From assembly GCA_932222125.1 (NCBI GenBank), contig CAKNZJ010000048.1:57480-121479 (forward strand): 64,000 nt of DNA, read 5' to 3'. The translations under genes were made by a program, and so were the position numbers. The notes beneath the pieces were generated by a model that was not told where the DNA came from, did not search any database, and was given only the letters and a program-made list of their open reading frames with translations. This DNA is from an uncultured Clostridia bacterium. GTDB lineage: Bacteria > Bacillota > Clostridia > Oscillospirales > Oscillospiraceae. Below, one piece after another: positions 44,480-53,812 of this stretch (positions within the stretch are counted from its first letter, which is position 1; each line of letters begins with the position of its first letter).

Positions 44480-45587
44480 TTACAAGCTCCAACAAAATAG
44501 CTGCAGCCTGATCCACCTGCCATTCCAGATTAAAGGCAGAGAAGCTCAGGCGAACTGTGCCGCTCTCCTCGGTACCCACAGTCTTGTGGGCTAGCGGAGC
44601 GCAGTGCAGACCAGCCCGCACGGCTACATTTCGCCGGGCAAGTTGTTCCGCCACTTCCTCACAGTCCATACCCTCTACAGTCAAGGAAAACAGTCCGCTT
44701 TGGTTCGATCCCCTGAAAACCTGAATTCCAGGAACCCGTTCCAGCCGGTCCATCATCCGATTGGCCAGACGATGCTCGTGCTTTTGAATGCGGCCTATCC
44801 CCTTTTGCTTCACAAACTCCATTCCGGCCAGCAATCCGGCAGCGCCGCACACGTTTTGGGTTCCGGCCTCCAGCCGGTCAGGCAGAAAGTCCGGCATCTG
44901 CTGCTGCTGGGACAGGCTGCCCGTTCCACCGTACAGCAGTGGGTCTGCTTCTCCGCCGCACAGCAACAACCCGGTTCCCTGTGGTCCATATAGCCCCTTA
45001 TGTCCCGGCATCGCCACAAAGGCAGCTCCCCATCCCTGCACATCTACGGGGAGGGTGCCGGCAGACTGGGAGGCATCCACAATCAGCGGCTTCCCCCTCT
45101 GGCGGCACAGGGAAGCAATCCGTTCCACTGGCTGAATAAACCCAAACACATTGGAAACATGGTTGCAAATGACCACGTCTACCTCATTGGTCAGGGCCTG
45201 CTCAAAGGCGGCATATACCCCATCGCTGTCAAATACGTCCCCTGCGGCCACCTTGACCTTTACGTCTGCTTTGGCATACAGCGGCCTGGTCACCGCATTG
45301 TGCTCATAGCCTGAAATCAGTACCACAGATTTCGGCCTGACCAACGAGTGGATGGCCAGGTTGAGTCCATGCGTGGCATTGGATGTGAGTATCACCTGCT
45401 CCGGGTTATCCATGTGAAACAGCTCTGCTGCCAGCTCCCTGCACCGATACATCACATTGGCTGCTCTGGCGCTGGCAGGATGACCGCCACGGCCCGGACT
45501 GGCCATACTGGTCATGGCCCGGGCCGCCGCCATAGGAACAGACCTTGGTTTTTCCAGCGTGGTTGCCGCACTGTCCAAATAGATCAT
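44457..45587 (-). CDS. Cysteine desulfurase family protein
   Basis: 376 residues, PLP enzyme of aminotransferase class V. LDSAATTLEKP at the start, cofactor His in SNATHGLNLAI, the PLP lysine in MPGHKGLYGPQG, and the catalytic Cys candidate in GLHCAPLAHKT. This subfamily is typically encoded beside a DUF3343 protein, as here (4-base ATGA overlap). It probably mobilises S or Se from Cys/Sec; which one is not shown. Confidence 0.88.
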   Translation of the reverse strand: MIYLDSAATTLEKPRSVPMAAARAMTSMASPGRGGHPASARAANVMYRCRELAAELFHMDNPEQVILTSNATHGLNLAIHSLVRPKSVVLISGYEHNAVTRPLYAKADVKVKVAAGDVFDSDGVYAAFEQALTNEVDVVICNHVSNVFGFIQPVERIASLCRQRGKPLIVDASQSAGTLPVDVQGWGAAFVAMPGHKGLYGPQGTGLLLCGGEADPLLYGGTGSLSQQQQMPDFLPDRLEAGTQNVCGAAGLLAGMEFVKQKGIGRIQKHEHRLANRMMDRLERVPGIQVFRGSNQSGLFSLTVEGMDCEEVAEQLARRNVAVRAGLHCAPLAHKTVGTEESGTVRLSFSAFNLEWQVDQAAAILLELVKHGKRAW

Positions 45588-45838
45588 GTGGGCACCTCGC
45601 TGTATATACCGTCGGCTGACTGAAGGAATACCTGCTTTGGAGTCATTCCTTCCCGCCGCAAAACTAAAAGGGCGTTTGTCAGCCACCGCTCCGCGATCTT
45701 GACGCAATAGCCACAGCCCTCCTGGGAAATTAATTTAGGCGCACGCATGACAGACCCGGAAATGCCCGCTCGTTCCAGCACATGGGCGGTACGCTGCGCG
45801 TAGGTCAGCGAGCGGCAAATAATCAGATAGTAAACCAT
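45584..45838 (-). CDS. DUF3343 protein, putative Se/S carrier
   Basis: 84 residues. Begins MVYYLIICRSLTYAQRTAHVL and has a CGYC motif near residue 43, the expected sulfur/selenium-binding site. The family is described as a putative Se/S carrier and is paired with cysteine desulfurases. ATG 45838 has a GGGA-type ribosome binding site. Confidence 0.82.
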   Translation of the reverse strand: MVYYLIICRSLTYAQRTAHVLERAGISGSVMRAPKLISQEGCGYCVKIAERWLTNALLVLRREGMTPKQVFLQSADGIYSEVPT

Positions 45839-45888
45839 CGGCCCATCATCCCTTTCCCTAGGATCTAAATTTGCCCATGGGTGAGCAC

Positions 45889-45932
45889 AAAAACGCTCCT
45901 CCCAGAACATCATATGTCCCAGAAGAAGCGTT
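45889..45932 (-). terminator. Terminator after ispF
   Basis: As minus-strand RNA, a 16-pair stem with several G-U wobbles is followed by UUUUU. It lies just past the ispF stop at 45944. Confidence 0.75.
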
Positions 45933-45943
45933 GGTTCACAATG

Positions 45944-46423
45944 TTATTTTTCCAGTTCTGTGAGCAAGACGACAGCATGAGCAGCCATCCCTTCACCGCC
46001 ACCGGTAAAGCCCATCCCCTCTTCGGTGGTGGCTTTTACATTGACCCGTTGGACATTCACGCCCATGGCGCGGGCAAGCGCTTTTTTCATCTCAGAAATA
46101 TATGGGGCCAGCTTCGGTTGTTGTGCCAGAACGGTGGCGTCCACATTGCCCACAGTAAACCCCTCATTCCTCAACATTTCCGTCACACGCTCTAACAGCA
46201 GTAGGCTGGAAATGCCCTTGTACGCAGGGTCGCTGTCTGGAAAACACGCGCCGATGTCTCCCAGTCCGGCTCCGCCAAGCAGGGCGTCCATGATGGCATG
46301 GGTGAGCACATCAGCATCTGAGTGACCCAGCAGTCCAAGCTGATAGGGCACCTCCACCCCGCCCAAGATCAGCTTTCGGCCGTTGACCAGCCGGTGTACA
46401 TCGTATCCATGTCCAATCCGCAC
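45944..46423 (-). CDS. ispF: 2-C-methyl-D-erythritol 2,4-cyclodiphosphate synthase
   Basis: 159 residues. Signature RIGHGYDVHRL with the zinc Asp and His, LLGHSDADVLTHAIMDALLG, and the C-terminal TTEEGMGFTGGGEG. Fifth step of the MEP isoprenoid pathway. GTG start overlaps the ispD stop by one base (TAGTG). Confidence 0.97.
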   Translation of the reverse strand: MRIGHGYDVHRLVNGRKLILGGVEVPYQLGLLGHSDADVLTHAIMDALLGGAGLGDIGACFPDSDPAYKGISSLLLLERVTEMLRNEGFTVGNVDATVLAQQPKLAPYISEMKKALARAMGVNVQRVNVKATTEEGMGFTGGGEGMAAHAVVLLTELEK

Positions 46424-47148
46424 TATGTCACCGCCCCTTCCTCCAGTAAATGCTCTCCCAACAGCAGGTCAATCGGGGTGGTCAGCTTGATGTTGCGCTC
46501 ATCGCCTGTAGTAAGGGACACCCGCATCCCCAACCGCTCTACCGCGGCGCAGTCATCGGTCAGCTCAACCCCATCATCTATCGCCTGTTGCAGCGCTGCC
46601 CGAATCAGTCCTGACTCAAATACCTGGGGGGTTTGCACAGCATATAAAGCCGCCCGGTCCGGTGTCTCTTTCACAAGCCCATCATAAGCGATCTTAATGG
46701 TGTCCTTCACCGGAATGGCAGGAGCGGCAGCCCCTATCTGGAGCGCTTTAGCCACCGCCTCCTCAATGAGCTGCACCGTGACAAAAGGACGGGCCCCATC
46801 ATGGATAGCAATGACCTGGGCGTTCCGACTAACCTCCAGTGTTCCCATCCGGGCGGAATGGGTCCGGGTAGTTCCTCCACGAATCACCTTCGTCACCTTG
46901 GTCAGTCCAAAGTCTTGGCATAGTCTGGCCACATGGGCCACTAACTCCTCTCGGGTCACCACCACGATCTCACCCACGCTAGATGCTGCCTGAAATGCCC
47001 GCAAACCGCGGACAATCACTGGCAGGCCGCCTATATAGGCCATAATCTTATCAGAACCCATACGGGCAGAGCTGCCCGCAGCCACCACCACCACGGAGCA
47101 AACCAGAGACTGTTCCGGTTGACGCTTATGCCTTTGAAAGAATCCCAT
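46423..47148 (-). CDS. ispD: 2-C-methyl-D-erythritol 4-phosphate cytidylyltransferase
   Basis: 241 residues. Nucleotide-binding VVAAGSSARMGSDK, HDGARPFV and the late TDDCAAVE motif. Third step of the MEP pathway. GGAGGG precedes the ATG. Coupled to ispF. Confidence 0.96.
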   Translation of the reverse strand: MGFFQRHKRQPEQSLVCSVVVVAAGSSARMGSDKIMAYIGGLPVIVRGLRAFQAASSVGEIVVVTREELVAHVARLCQDFGLTKVTKVIRGGTTRTHSARMGTLEVSRNAQVIAIHDGARPFVTVQLIEEAVAKALQIGAAAPAIPVKDTIKIAYDGLVKETPDRAALYAVQTPQVFESGLIRAALQQAIDDGVELTDDCAAVERLGMRVSLTTGDERNIKLTTPIDLLLGEHLLEEGAVT

Positions 47149-47167
47149 CCTCAGTTCCCTCCGTTGT

Positions 47168-47193
47168 AAAAAGGAGCCTTTCGGCTCCCTTTA
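47168..47193 (-). terminator. Terminator after carD
   Basis: GGGAGCC stem with a GAAA loop on minus-strand RNA, then UUUUU. It lies 20 bases before the ispD start, so ispD-ispF must depend on read-through or an unseen promoter. Confidence 0.85.
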
Positions 47194-47195
47194 CT

Positions 47196-47675
47196 CTAGT
47201 GACACAAAACCTGGTCCACACGCTTCTCCACCGTCTCATAGGGCAGGCTTTGGGCCAGCACCAATTCGGAAATCAAGATTTGTTTGGCCATATGGAGCAT
47301 TTTTCGCTCCCCATTGGACAGCCCCCGCTGGTCATCCCGAAGCATCAGCCCCTTAATCACCCGGGCCACCTCTAACAGGTCGCCGCTCTTCAGCCGCACC
47401 ATATTTTCCCGGTACCTGCGGTTCCAATTTTGGGTCATATCCACTTCAATATGCTCCATAGCACCCAGAAGGGCTACAGCCTCTTTGCCAGAGACAACAG
47501 GGCGCATGCCAATCTCTTCGGTATTGTCGGTGGGAATCATGACCATCATACTTCCCGCTGACAGCTTGAGCAGGTAATAGTCCTGCATCTTACCAGACAC
47601 CTTTCGCTGCACAACTGAGTCAATCACACCGGCTCCATGCATCGGGTGTACCACCTTATCGCCAATCTGATACAC
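47196..47675 (-). CDS. carD: CarD-family transcription regulator
   Basis: 159 residues. N-terminal Tudor-like RNA-polymerase-binding domain (YQIGDKVVHPMHGAGVI) and a helical C-terminal DNA-binding part. Stabilises open complexes, notably at rRNA promoters. GTG start 47675 with GGAGGTG upstream and a strong promoter. Confidence 0.93.
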   Translation of the reverse strand: MYQIGDKVVHPMHGAGVIDSVVQRKVSGKMQDYYLLKLSAGSMMVMIPTDNTEEIGMRPVVSGKEAVALLGAMEHIEVDMTQNWNRRYRENMVRLKSGDLLEVARVIKGLMLRDDQRGLSNGERKMLHMAKQILISELVLAQSLPYETVEKRVDQVLCH

Positions 47676-47713
47676 GATCCCACCTCCTAAACTATGTAAG
47701 ATTGTCCAAAATT

Positions 47714-47742
47714 AGTATACTCGTTTTTTTTCTGCGATGCAA
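47714..47742 (-). promoter_or_regulatory. carD promoter
   Basis: Minus strand TTGCAT (47737-47742), 17-base A-rich spacer, TATACT (47714-47719). About 40 bases upstream of the GTG start. Confidence 0.78.
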
Positions 47743-47857
47743 GTTTTTTTTCACACTTTTCCTGTGATTTTTTATCTTTTTGAGCAAGTAAAAGGAATCC
47801 CAAACCTTTATCTTGCTTTTCTCCGCTATTTTGACACCGATTTTCTTTTTCGGACAT

Positions 47858-47901
47858 AACACAAATCCCGGCAGCATACTATGCCTGCCGGGATTTGTGT
47901 T
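47858..47901 (-). terminator. Terminator after the FAH-family gene
   Basis: 17-pair stem AACACAAATCCCGGCAG with a 10-base loop, touching the stop codon of the FAH-family gene. Confidence 0.75.
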
Positions 47902-48653
47902 CAGATGATTTGATTTTTTAACACGCCAATGCCTTCAATCTCAACCTCCACCATATCCCCCGGAATCATCGGCCCGATTCCGGCAGGGGTTCCAGTAGAC
48001 ACCACATCCCCTGGCTCCAGGGTCATGGAGGCGGTGATAAACTCCAGCAGCTTTGGCACCTGATTGATAAAGTCGGAAGTATTTCCTTGCTGTACCACCT
48101 TTCCATTGAGCCGAGTCTCCACCTTCAGGGCAGATGGGTCCAGCTCGTCCACCACCCATGGCCCGATGGGACAGAATCCGTCCATGGACTTGGCGCGAGT
48201 CCACTGGCCATCGTGCTGTTGGATATCTCGCGCCGTCACATCATTGAGACAGGTATAGCCCAACACATAATTTGAAAAATCCTTGGCCTTAATCTCCTTT
48301 GCCCTGCGGCGGATGACGATGGCCAGCTCCCCCTCATAGTCCAGCCTGGTGACAAAGGATGGTGCGTGGAGTGCTCCGTCATTGCGGTTTACGGCGTTGA
48401 CCCCTTTGAGAAACAATACTGGAAAACCAGGGGCATCCCCGCCCAGTTCCCTGGCGTGGTCGGCATAGTTCTTGCCCACGCATACGATTTTCGTCGGCTC
48501 ACAGGGGGCTAACAGCTTGCATTGACTCAGCGGCATCTTTCCACCGTCATATTCCAGCGTTTCGTAAGGAGGAGTGGAAAGGGTAAGCACATCCTCCCCC
48601 TTTACCACGCCCCAGCATGGACCGGAGGGCCGGTCTATCCTGACATATTTCAT
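47901..48653 (-). CDS. Fumarylacetoacetate hydrolase family protein
   Basis: 250 residues. FAH fold with the CVGKNYADHARELG start, DYEGELAIVIRR (metal Glu), and GDVVSTGTPAGIGP near the end. Family members include oxaloacetate decarboxylases/tautomerases and acylpyruvases; substrate here unknown. GGAGGG precedes the ATG, 3 bases past engB. Confidence 0.9.
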   Translation of the reverse strand: MKYVRIDRPSGPCWGVVKGEDVLTLSTPPYETLEYDGGKMPLSQCKLLAPCEPTKIVCVGKNYADHARELGGDAPGFPVLFLKGVNAVNRNDGALHAPSFVTRLDYEGELAIVIRRRAKEIKAKDFSNYVLGYTCLNDVTARDIQQHDGQWTRAKSMDGFCPIGPWVVDELDPSALKVETRLNGKVVQQGNTSDFINQVPKLLEFITASMTLEPGDVVSTGTPAGIGPMIPGDMVEVEIEGIGVLKNQII

Positions 48654-48656
48654 TCT

Positions 48657-49250
48657 TTATCCCTCCAAATGCTCCAGAATTAAGGTCATCAGCCTGTCTT
48701 TCCCCTCCCCCTTTTCGGCGGAAAAAGGAACCACGGGCACATACTCCGGCAGGCTTAGCGTATCCCGAATGCGCTGTAAATTTCCATCTATTTCGCTTTT
48801 TTTCAGTTTGTCCAGCTTATTGGCTGCCACCACACAGGGACGTCCCGATGACAAAAACACCTGAGCCATCGTGTTGTCGTCAGCGGTTGGTTTATGTCGG
48901 GCATCCACCACCAGAATCCCCAAAGCCATCCGTTCCACATCCGCAAACCACGCCTCAATCAGACGCCCCCACCGCTCCCGCTCCTGCTTTGACACCTTCG
49001 CGTAGCCATAGCCGGGCAGATCAATCAAATACAATTTCTTGTCAATCAAAAAATAATTAATATGGGTGGTCTTGCCAGGAGCCGATCCCACCCGCGCAAA
49101 ATTTTTGCGGTTAAGCAGTCGGTTGATGATTGATGATTTGCCCACATTGGATCTCCCAGCGAACACAACCTGGGGCAAGCCATCCTGTGGAAAGTCACTT
49201 GGCTTGACAGCTGAGCGGAAAAACTCCGCTATATTCCAGTTCACTGTCAT
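48657..49250 (-). CDS. engB: Ribosome biogenesis GTP-binding protein EngB/YsxC
   Basis: 197 residues. GTPase motifs GRSNVGKSS, DLPGYGYAKV and NKLDKLKK. Needed for 50S assembly. Nine bases downstream of lon, as in Bacillus. Confidence 0.96.
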   Translation of the reverse strand: MTVNWNIAEFFRSAVKPSDFPQDGLPQVVFAGRSNVGKSSIINRLLNRKNFARVGSAPGKTTHINYFLIDKKLYLIDLPGYGYAKVSKQERERWGRLIEAWFADVERMALGILVVDARHKPTADDNTMAQVFLSSGRPCVVAANKLDKLKKSEIDGNLQRIRDTLSLPEYVPVVPFSAEKGEGKDRLMTLILEHLEG

Positions 49251-49259
49251 AGGCCCGTC

Positions 49260-51680
49260 TCACTGACACAGGCTGACCGAGGAGTTTTGCGTCCTAGTCG
49301 GCTCTGCAGTCTGTCCCTGACTAGAGGAAGGCTCCACGCCTACGCCCCCGACCAGTGCTTGCGCCAATACCTGATCCACCCATTTTACCGGCACAAAGGT
49401 GAGCAATCCCCGGACAGTCTGATCAATCTCCTCCAGGTCCTTTTCATTGTCCGCCGGAATCAGCACCGTGGTCACTCCGTTACGCAGGGCGGCCATGGTC
49501 TTTTCCCGCAGCCCTCCAATGGCCAACACCCTTCCTCTCAGGGTCACCTCTCCGGTCATTGCTACATCTCTGCGGACTGGGACATCTGTCAGGGCGGACA
49601 CCAAAGCCGTGGTAATGGCTACCCCAGCGGACGGCCCATCCTTTGGCACAGCGCCCTCCGGAAAGTGAATGTGAATGTCTTTGGTGGTGTGAAAGTCGGA
49701 GGGCACACCTAACTGTGCCGCCCGGCTTCGGATAAAGGAAAGGGACGCTTGGGCTGACTCTTTCATCACATTGCCAAGGTTGCCGGTTAACGATAGTTTT
49801 CCCTTTCCTGGCACCACATTGACCTCCACCTCCAAAATCTCACCACCTGCGGCGGTCCAGGCCAGACCGTTGACCACACCAACCAGTGGTTCTTGGGATG
49901 GAGTCTCATCGGGATAGCGTCGGGGGCCAAGATACTTATGCAAATTCTTTGCTGTAATGCGAATTTGCTTTTCATCTCCTTTGACAATTGCCATTGCCGT
50001 CTTCCGGCACAGGGCGGCAAGCCGCCGCTCTAACCGCCTCACTCCAGACTCTCGGGTATAGCCGGCAATCACCATCGCAATGGCCTCATCGCTGAGTTTT
50101 AACTGAGCTTGCGTCAGTCCATGGCGCTTCATCTCACGGGGCATCAGATGCCGCTTGGCAATCTGTAGCTTCTCCTTGTCCGTGTAGCTGGGCAGATGAA
50201 TCAGCTCCATCCGATCCAATAGGGGTTGGGGTATGGTATCGGTGGTATTGGCAGTGGTGATAAACATCACCTCGGACAGGTCAAATGGAAACTCCAAATA
50301 GTGGTCCCGAAATGTGGCGTTTTGCTCACTGTCCAACACCTCCAGCAGAGCTGCTGATGGATCGCCTCTATGGTCGCTGCCCACCTTATCGATCTCATCC
50401 AGCAGTAGTACCGGATTGGCACTTCCCGCCTGACGGATTCCTGCGATGATGCGGCCCGGCATGGCACCCACATAGGTCTTGCGGTGGCCCCGTATATCCG
50501 CCTCATCCCGAATCCCCCCTAGGGAGATGCGGGCTAGCTTCCGATTCATTGCCTTGGCCACACTCATGGCAATAGAGGTCTTTCCAACGCCAGGAGGACC
50601 TACCAGGCAAATGATCTGCCCCTTTAGATCAGGGGCCAGCTGCTTCACCGCCACAAATTCCAGAATACGTTCTTTCACCTTATCCAGGCCGTAATGGCCG
50701 GAGTCCAGGGCCCGTGACACCACCGGCACACTGATTCGCTCCCGGGTCCTGTGATTCCACGGCAGCTCCAGACAAGTGTCTAGATAGCCCCGGATGACCG
50801 CCCCCTCCGAAGAGCCAAAGGGCTGTTTCTCCAGGTGGCGAATCTCCTTTTCCAGCTTTTCTCTCACCTCGTCAGGCAGCTTGGCCTGGGCCACTTTTTG
50901 GCGGTACTGCTCAAGTTCATCGTTCTCCTCTCCTTCGCCCAGCTCCCGCTGGATGACCCGCATCTGCTCTCGAAGAAAATAATCCCGCTGGCCGGCCACC
51001 ACCTGCTCATGCACTTTGGCTGCCAGTTCGCTTTCCACCTCTAGAATCTCAACCTCCCGGCCTAGAATTCGGCACAGCCTGTCCAGACGGCGGACGGGGC
51101 GCAGTTCCTCCAGAATGGCTTGCTTATCCTCAAAGCGAAGGGGCAGATTTTGGGCGGCATAGTCAGAAATATAGGCTGGATCATCGCTGGCCAGCAGCTT
51201 GAGATAGACCTCAGGAGTCACCCGGTCTGATAGCTCAGTGTACCGCTCCATATGGGTGTACACCTGACGAATGACGGCCTCTGTCCGGGTGGAATTTCCC
51301 CTGGCACGCATCGGTGTGGGAATCAGCTCTACCTCCGCAGTCAGATATGGGTCAGTGTCCGTCAGCTGCACCAGCCTTCCCCGGCTTTTACCCTCTACCA
51401 TCACCCGGACATTGTTTTCCGGCAGACGCAGAATCTGCTTCACATCAGCCACCGTTCCAATGGTATAGAGGTCCTTTTCCTGCGGACTTTCCACAGTGAG
51501 GTCACGCTGGGTTACCAGAAAAATCTCTCGGTTGTCCACCATGGCCTTTTCCAAAGCCCGGATCGACGCCTCCCGTCCCACATCAAAGTGGAGCATGAGC
51601 TGGGGAAAGACCGTCATTCCCCTCAGAGCCAGGGCGGGAATGGCGGCCCGCTCCTGGGTCACAGCCTCAAATTCAGTCAT
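49260..51680 (-). CDS. lon: ATP-dependent protease Lon
   Basis: 806 residues. N-terminal substrate domain, AAA+ module with GPPGVGKTS and LLLDEIDKVGSD, and a protease domain with the catalytic Ser in PKDGPSAG and its Lys partner downstream. AAGGAG precedes ATG 51680. Ends with a short Ser/Thr/Gln-rich tail. Confidence 0.97.
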   Translation of the reverse strand: MTEFEAVTQERAAIPALALRGMTVFPQLMLHFDVGREASIRALEKAMVDNREIFLVTQRDLTVESPQEKDLYTIGTVADVKQILRLPENNVRVMVEGKSRGRLVQLTDTDPYLTAEVELIPTPMRARGNSTRTEAVIRQVYTHMERYTELSDRVTPEVYLKLLASDDPAYISDYAAQNLPLRFEDKQAILEELRPVRRLDRLCRILGREVEILEVESELAAKVHEQVVAGQRDYFLREQMRVIQRELGEGEENDELEQYRQKVAQAKLPDEVREKLEKEIRHLEKQPFGSSEGAVIRGYLDTCLELPWNHRTRERISVPVVSRALDSGHYGLDKVKERILEFVAVKQLAPDLKGQIICLVGPPGVGKTSIAMSVAKAMNRKLARISLGGIRDEADIRGHRKTYVGAMPGRIIAGIRQAGSANPVLLLDEIDKVGSDHRGDPSAALLEVLDSEQNATFRDHYLEFPFDLSEVMFITTANTTDTIPQPLLDRMELIHLPSYTDKEKLQIAKRHLMPREMKRHGLTQAQLKLSDEAIAMVIAGYTRESGVRRLERRLAALCRKTAMAIVKGDEKQIRITAKNLHKYLGPRRYPDETPSQEPLVGVVNGLAWTAAGGEILEVEVNVVPGKGKLSLTGNLGNVMKESAQASLSFIRSRAAQLGVPSDFHTTKDIHIHFPEGAVPKDGPSAGVAITTALVSALTDVPVRRDVAMTGEVTLRGRVLAIGGLREKTMAALRNGVTTVLIPADNEKDLEEIDQTVRGLLTFVPVKWVDQVLAQALVGGVGVEPSSSQGQTAEPTRTQNSSVSLCQ

Positions 51681-51704
51681 TGTGATCAACTCCTTTGCAT
51701 CGGC

Positions 51705-51734
51705 AGAAGGGACAGGCACAGGCCCGCCCCTTCT
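51705..51734 (-). promoter_or_regulatory. Hairpin between clpX and lon
   Basis: 13-pair stem, complete on minus-strand RNA only when two G-U pairs are counted, with a 4-base loop. No U-run follows. Could be an attenuator or a processing site that sets lon levels. Confidence 0.45.
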
Positions 51735-51746
51735 CACGGTTATCTA

Positions 51747-53069
51747 TTAAGATACATTCCCATGGGGCTCGGATTGGCCCCCATGCTGGGCATGCAGGTC
51801 AGCTTTTCCAAGCCGGTGACGGGCCGGACGGCCCTCTTGATGTTCAATGACAGGTTCTCCCTTGCCGGTGACAGCGTCGGCAGTGATAATCACCTTTGCA
51901 ATAGATGGATCAGAGGGCACCTCATACATCACAGGGGTCATGATTTCCTCTAATACAGCCCGCAAACCGCGGGCGCCAATCTTCCGCTCCAACGCCTTGT
52001 CTGCGATGGCCTCCAGCGTCTCATGAGGCAGTTCCAGCTCCACCTGGTCATAGTCCATAAGTTTGGTATACTGCTTCACCAGAGCGTTTTTTGGCTCGGT
52101 AAGAATGCGCACAAGCTGTTCCCGGTTCAAGGCTTTCAGCGATGTGATAATAGGCAGACGACCTACTAACTCAGGGATGATACCAAATTTCAACAGATCA
52201 TGGGGCTGAATGGACTGAAAGATGTCCTCCGCACGTTCCGAAGCCGTTTTGACTGGAGCGCTGAATCCAATAGTCTTTCGGTCCAGACGCTGCTCGATAA
52301 TTTTCTCCAGCCCATCAAAGGCGCCGCCGCAGATAAATAGAATGTTCTTCGTATCAATCTGCAAAAACTCTTGATGAGGATGCTTTCGGCCGCCCTGAGG
52401 AGGGACATTGGCCACCGTGCCTTCCAGTATCTTCAGCAGGGCCTGCTGTACGCCCTCGCCGGACACGTCCCTGGTAATGGAGGTGTTCTCACTTTTGCGG
52501 GCAATTTTATCGATCTCATCTACATAGATGATGCCGCGTTCAGCCAGTTCAATATCATAATCCGCCGCCTGCACCAGCCGGAGCAAAATGTTTTCCACAT
52601 CATCCCCCACATAGCCAGCCTCGGTAAGGGTAGTGGCATCGGCAATGGCAAAGGGCACCTTTAGAATACGGGCCATCGTCTGGGCAAATAGTGTCTTACC
52701 GCAGCCGGTTGGGCCAATCATGAGGATGTTGCTTTTTTGCAGCTCCACATCCCCACCACCGCCAAAATAGATGCGCTTATAGTGGTTGTACACTGCCACA
52801 GACAGGGCCACCTTCGCGGACTCCTGGCCAATGATATATTCGTCCAGCACCTGGCACATTTCCTTTGGGGTAGGAATTACTTCCGGCATCTCATGGGCTG
52901 TTAAGGGATTTCCCTGTTCATCCTCTTGGCTATCTCCCAAAATGTCCATGCACAAACGCACACACTCATTACAGATATAGGCTCCAGGACCAGCAATAAT
53001 GCGCTCTACCTGCTCCTGATGCTTGCCGCAAAAGGAACAGCGAACAGATTTATATTCATCTTTTGCCAT
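51747..53069 (-). CDS. clpX: ClpXP protease ATPase subunit
   Basis: 440 residues. N-terminal C4 zinc finger (CSFCGKHQ...CNEC), AAA+ core with GPTGCGKTLFAQ and YVDEIDKI, and the ClpP-binding IGF-type loop (KTIGFSAP). Unfolds substrates for ClpP. The last 25 or so residues are a polar extension. Confidence 0.97.
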   Translation of the reverse strand: MAKDEYKSVRCSFCGKHQEQVERIIAGPGAYICNECVRLCMDILGDSQEDEQGNPLTAHEMPEVIPTPKEMCQVLDEYIIGQESAKVALSVAVYNHYKRIYFGGGGDVELQKSNILMIGPTGCGKTLFAQTMARILKVPFAIADATTLTEAGYVGDDVENILLRLVQAADYDIELAERGIIYVDEIDKIARKSENTSITRDVSGEGVQQALLKILEGTVANVPPQGGRKHPHQEFLQIDTKNILFICGGAFDGLEKIIEQRLDRKTIGFSAPVKTASERAEDIFQSIQPHDLLKFGIIPELVGRLPIITSLKALNREQLVRILTEPKNALVKQYTKLMDYDQVELELPHETLEAIADKALERKIGARGLRAVLEEIMTPVMYEVPSDPSIAKVIITADAVTGKGEPVIEHQEGRPARHRLGKADLHAQHGGQSEPHGNVS

Positions 53070-53097
53070 AAGTCAGACTTCCTTTCGAGAAAGCGTC

Positions 53098-53126
53098 AAA
53101 GAGCGGAGACAGCTGCCTCCGCTCTT
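53098..53126 (-). terminator. Hairpin between clpP and clpX
   Basis: 11-pair stem AAAGAGCGGAG with an 8-base loop and a short U-run on the minus strand. Likely partial, leaving read-through to clpX. Confidence 0.55.
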
Positions 53127-53135
53127 TTGCCTCGT

Positions 53136-53717
53136 TCAGCGATTGTGTATGATTTTATCAATGAGCCCGTATTCCTTGGCTTCCTCGGCAGTCATAAAGT
53201 TGTCCCGCTCACAATCAGCAGTGACCTGCTCCACGCTTCTGCCGCAGTTCTCCGCTAAAATGCGGTTCATCCGCTTCTTAATGATCTCCAAACGCTTTAG
53301 ATGGATGGCCATATCGGTAATCTGGCCCTGGGTTCCGGCAGATGGCTGATGGATCATAATTTCCGCATTGGGCAGTGCAATCCGCTTCCCTTTTGTCCCA
53401 GAGGACAGCAAAAAAGCAGCCATAGATGCCCCCATGCCAATGCAGATGGTAGACACATCGCACTTGATGTACTGCATTGTGTCATAGATGGCCATACCAT
53501 CGGTGATGGAACCTCCAGGACTATTGAGATAGAATTGGATATCCTTCTCCGGGTCCTGGGCCTCCAGATAGAGCAACTGGGCCACCACCAAAGACGCTGT
53601 AGTGGCGTTTACCTCTTCACCCAAAAAAATGATGCGGTCATTGAGCAGACGGGAAAAAATATCATAGGACCGCTCCCCCCGGCTTGTCTGCTCAACCACA
53701 TATGGGACTAAACTCAT
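53136..53717 (-). CDS. clpP: ClpP serine protease subunit
   Basis: 193 residues. Catalytic Ser in GMGASMAAFLLSSG, His in MIHQPSAG, and Asp further on. ATG 53717 chosen (MSLVPYVVEQT, the typical start) with GGAG upstream. Confidence 0.97.
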   Translation of the reverse strand: MSLVPYVVEQTSRGERSYDIFSRLLNDRIIFLGEEVNATTASLVVAQLLYLEAQDPEKDIQFYLNSPGGSITDGMAIYDTMQYIKCDVSTICIGMGASMAAFLLSSGTKGKRIALPNAEIMIHQPSAGTQGQITDMAIHLKRLEIIKKRMNRILAENCGRSVEQVTADCERDNFMTAEEAKEYGLIDKIIHNR

Positions 53718-53812
53718 AGGAACTTCTCCTTTCCTAATGGAAAATATTGCAATCTCCATCTAGTATACCCTGGGGCAAAGGGGACCTATTCTCCATGGGC
53801 TGAAAAAAACGC

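Noticed and set aside
47692..47877. 61-codon Lys-rich frame upstream of carD
   Set aside because: Overlaps the carD promoter and the next terminator; composition only reflects A-rich DNA.
51681..51746. CIRCE or CtsR operator before lon or clp genes
   Set aside because: No TTAGCACTC-type or tandem heptad repeat was seen; only a hairpin is present.
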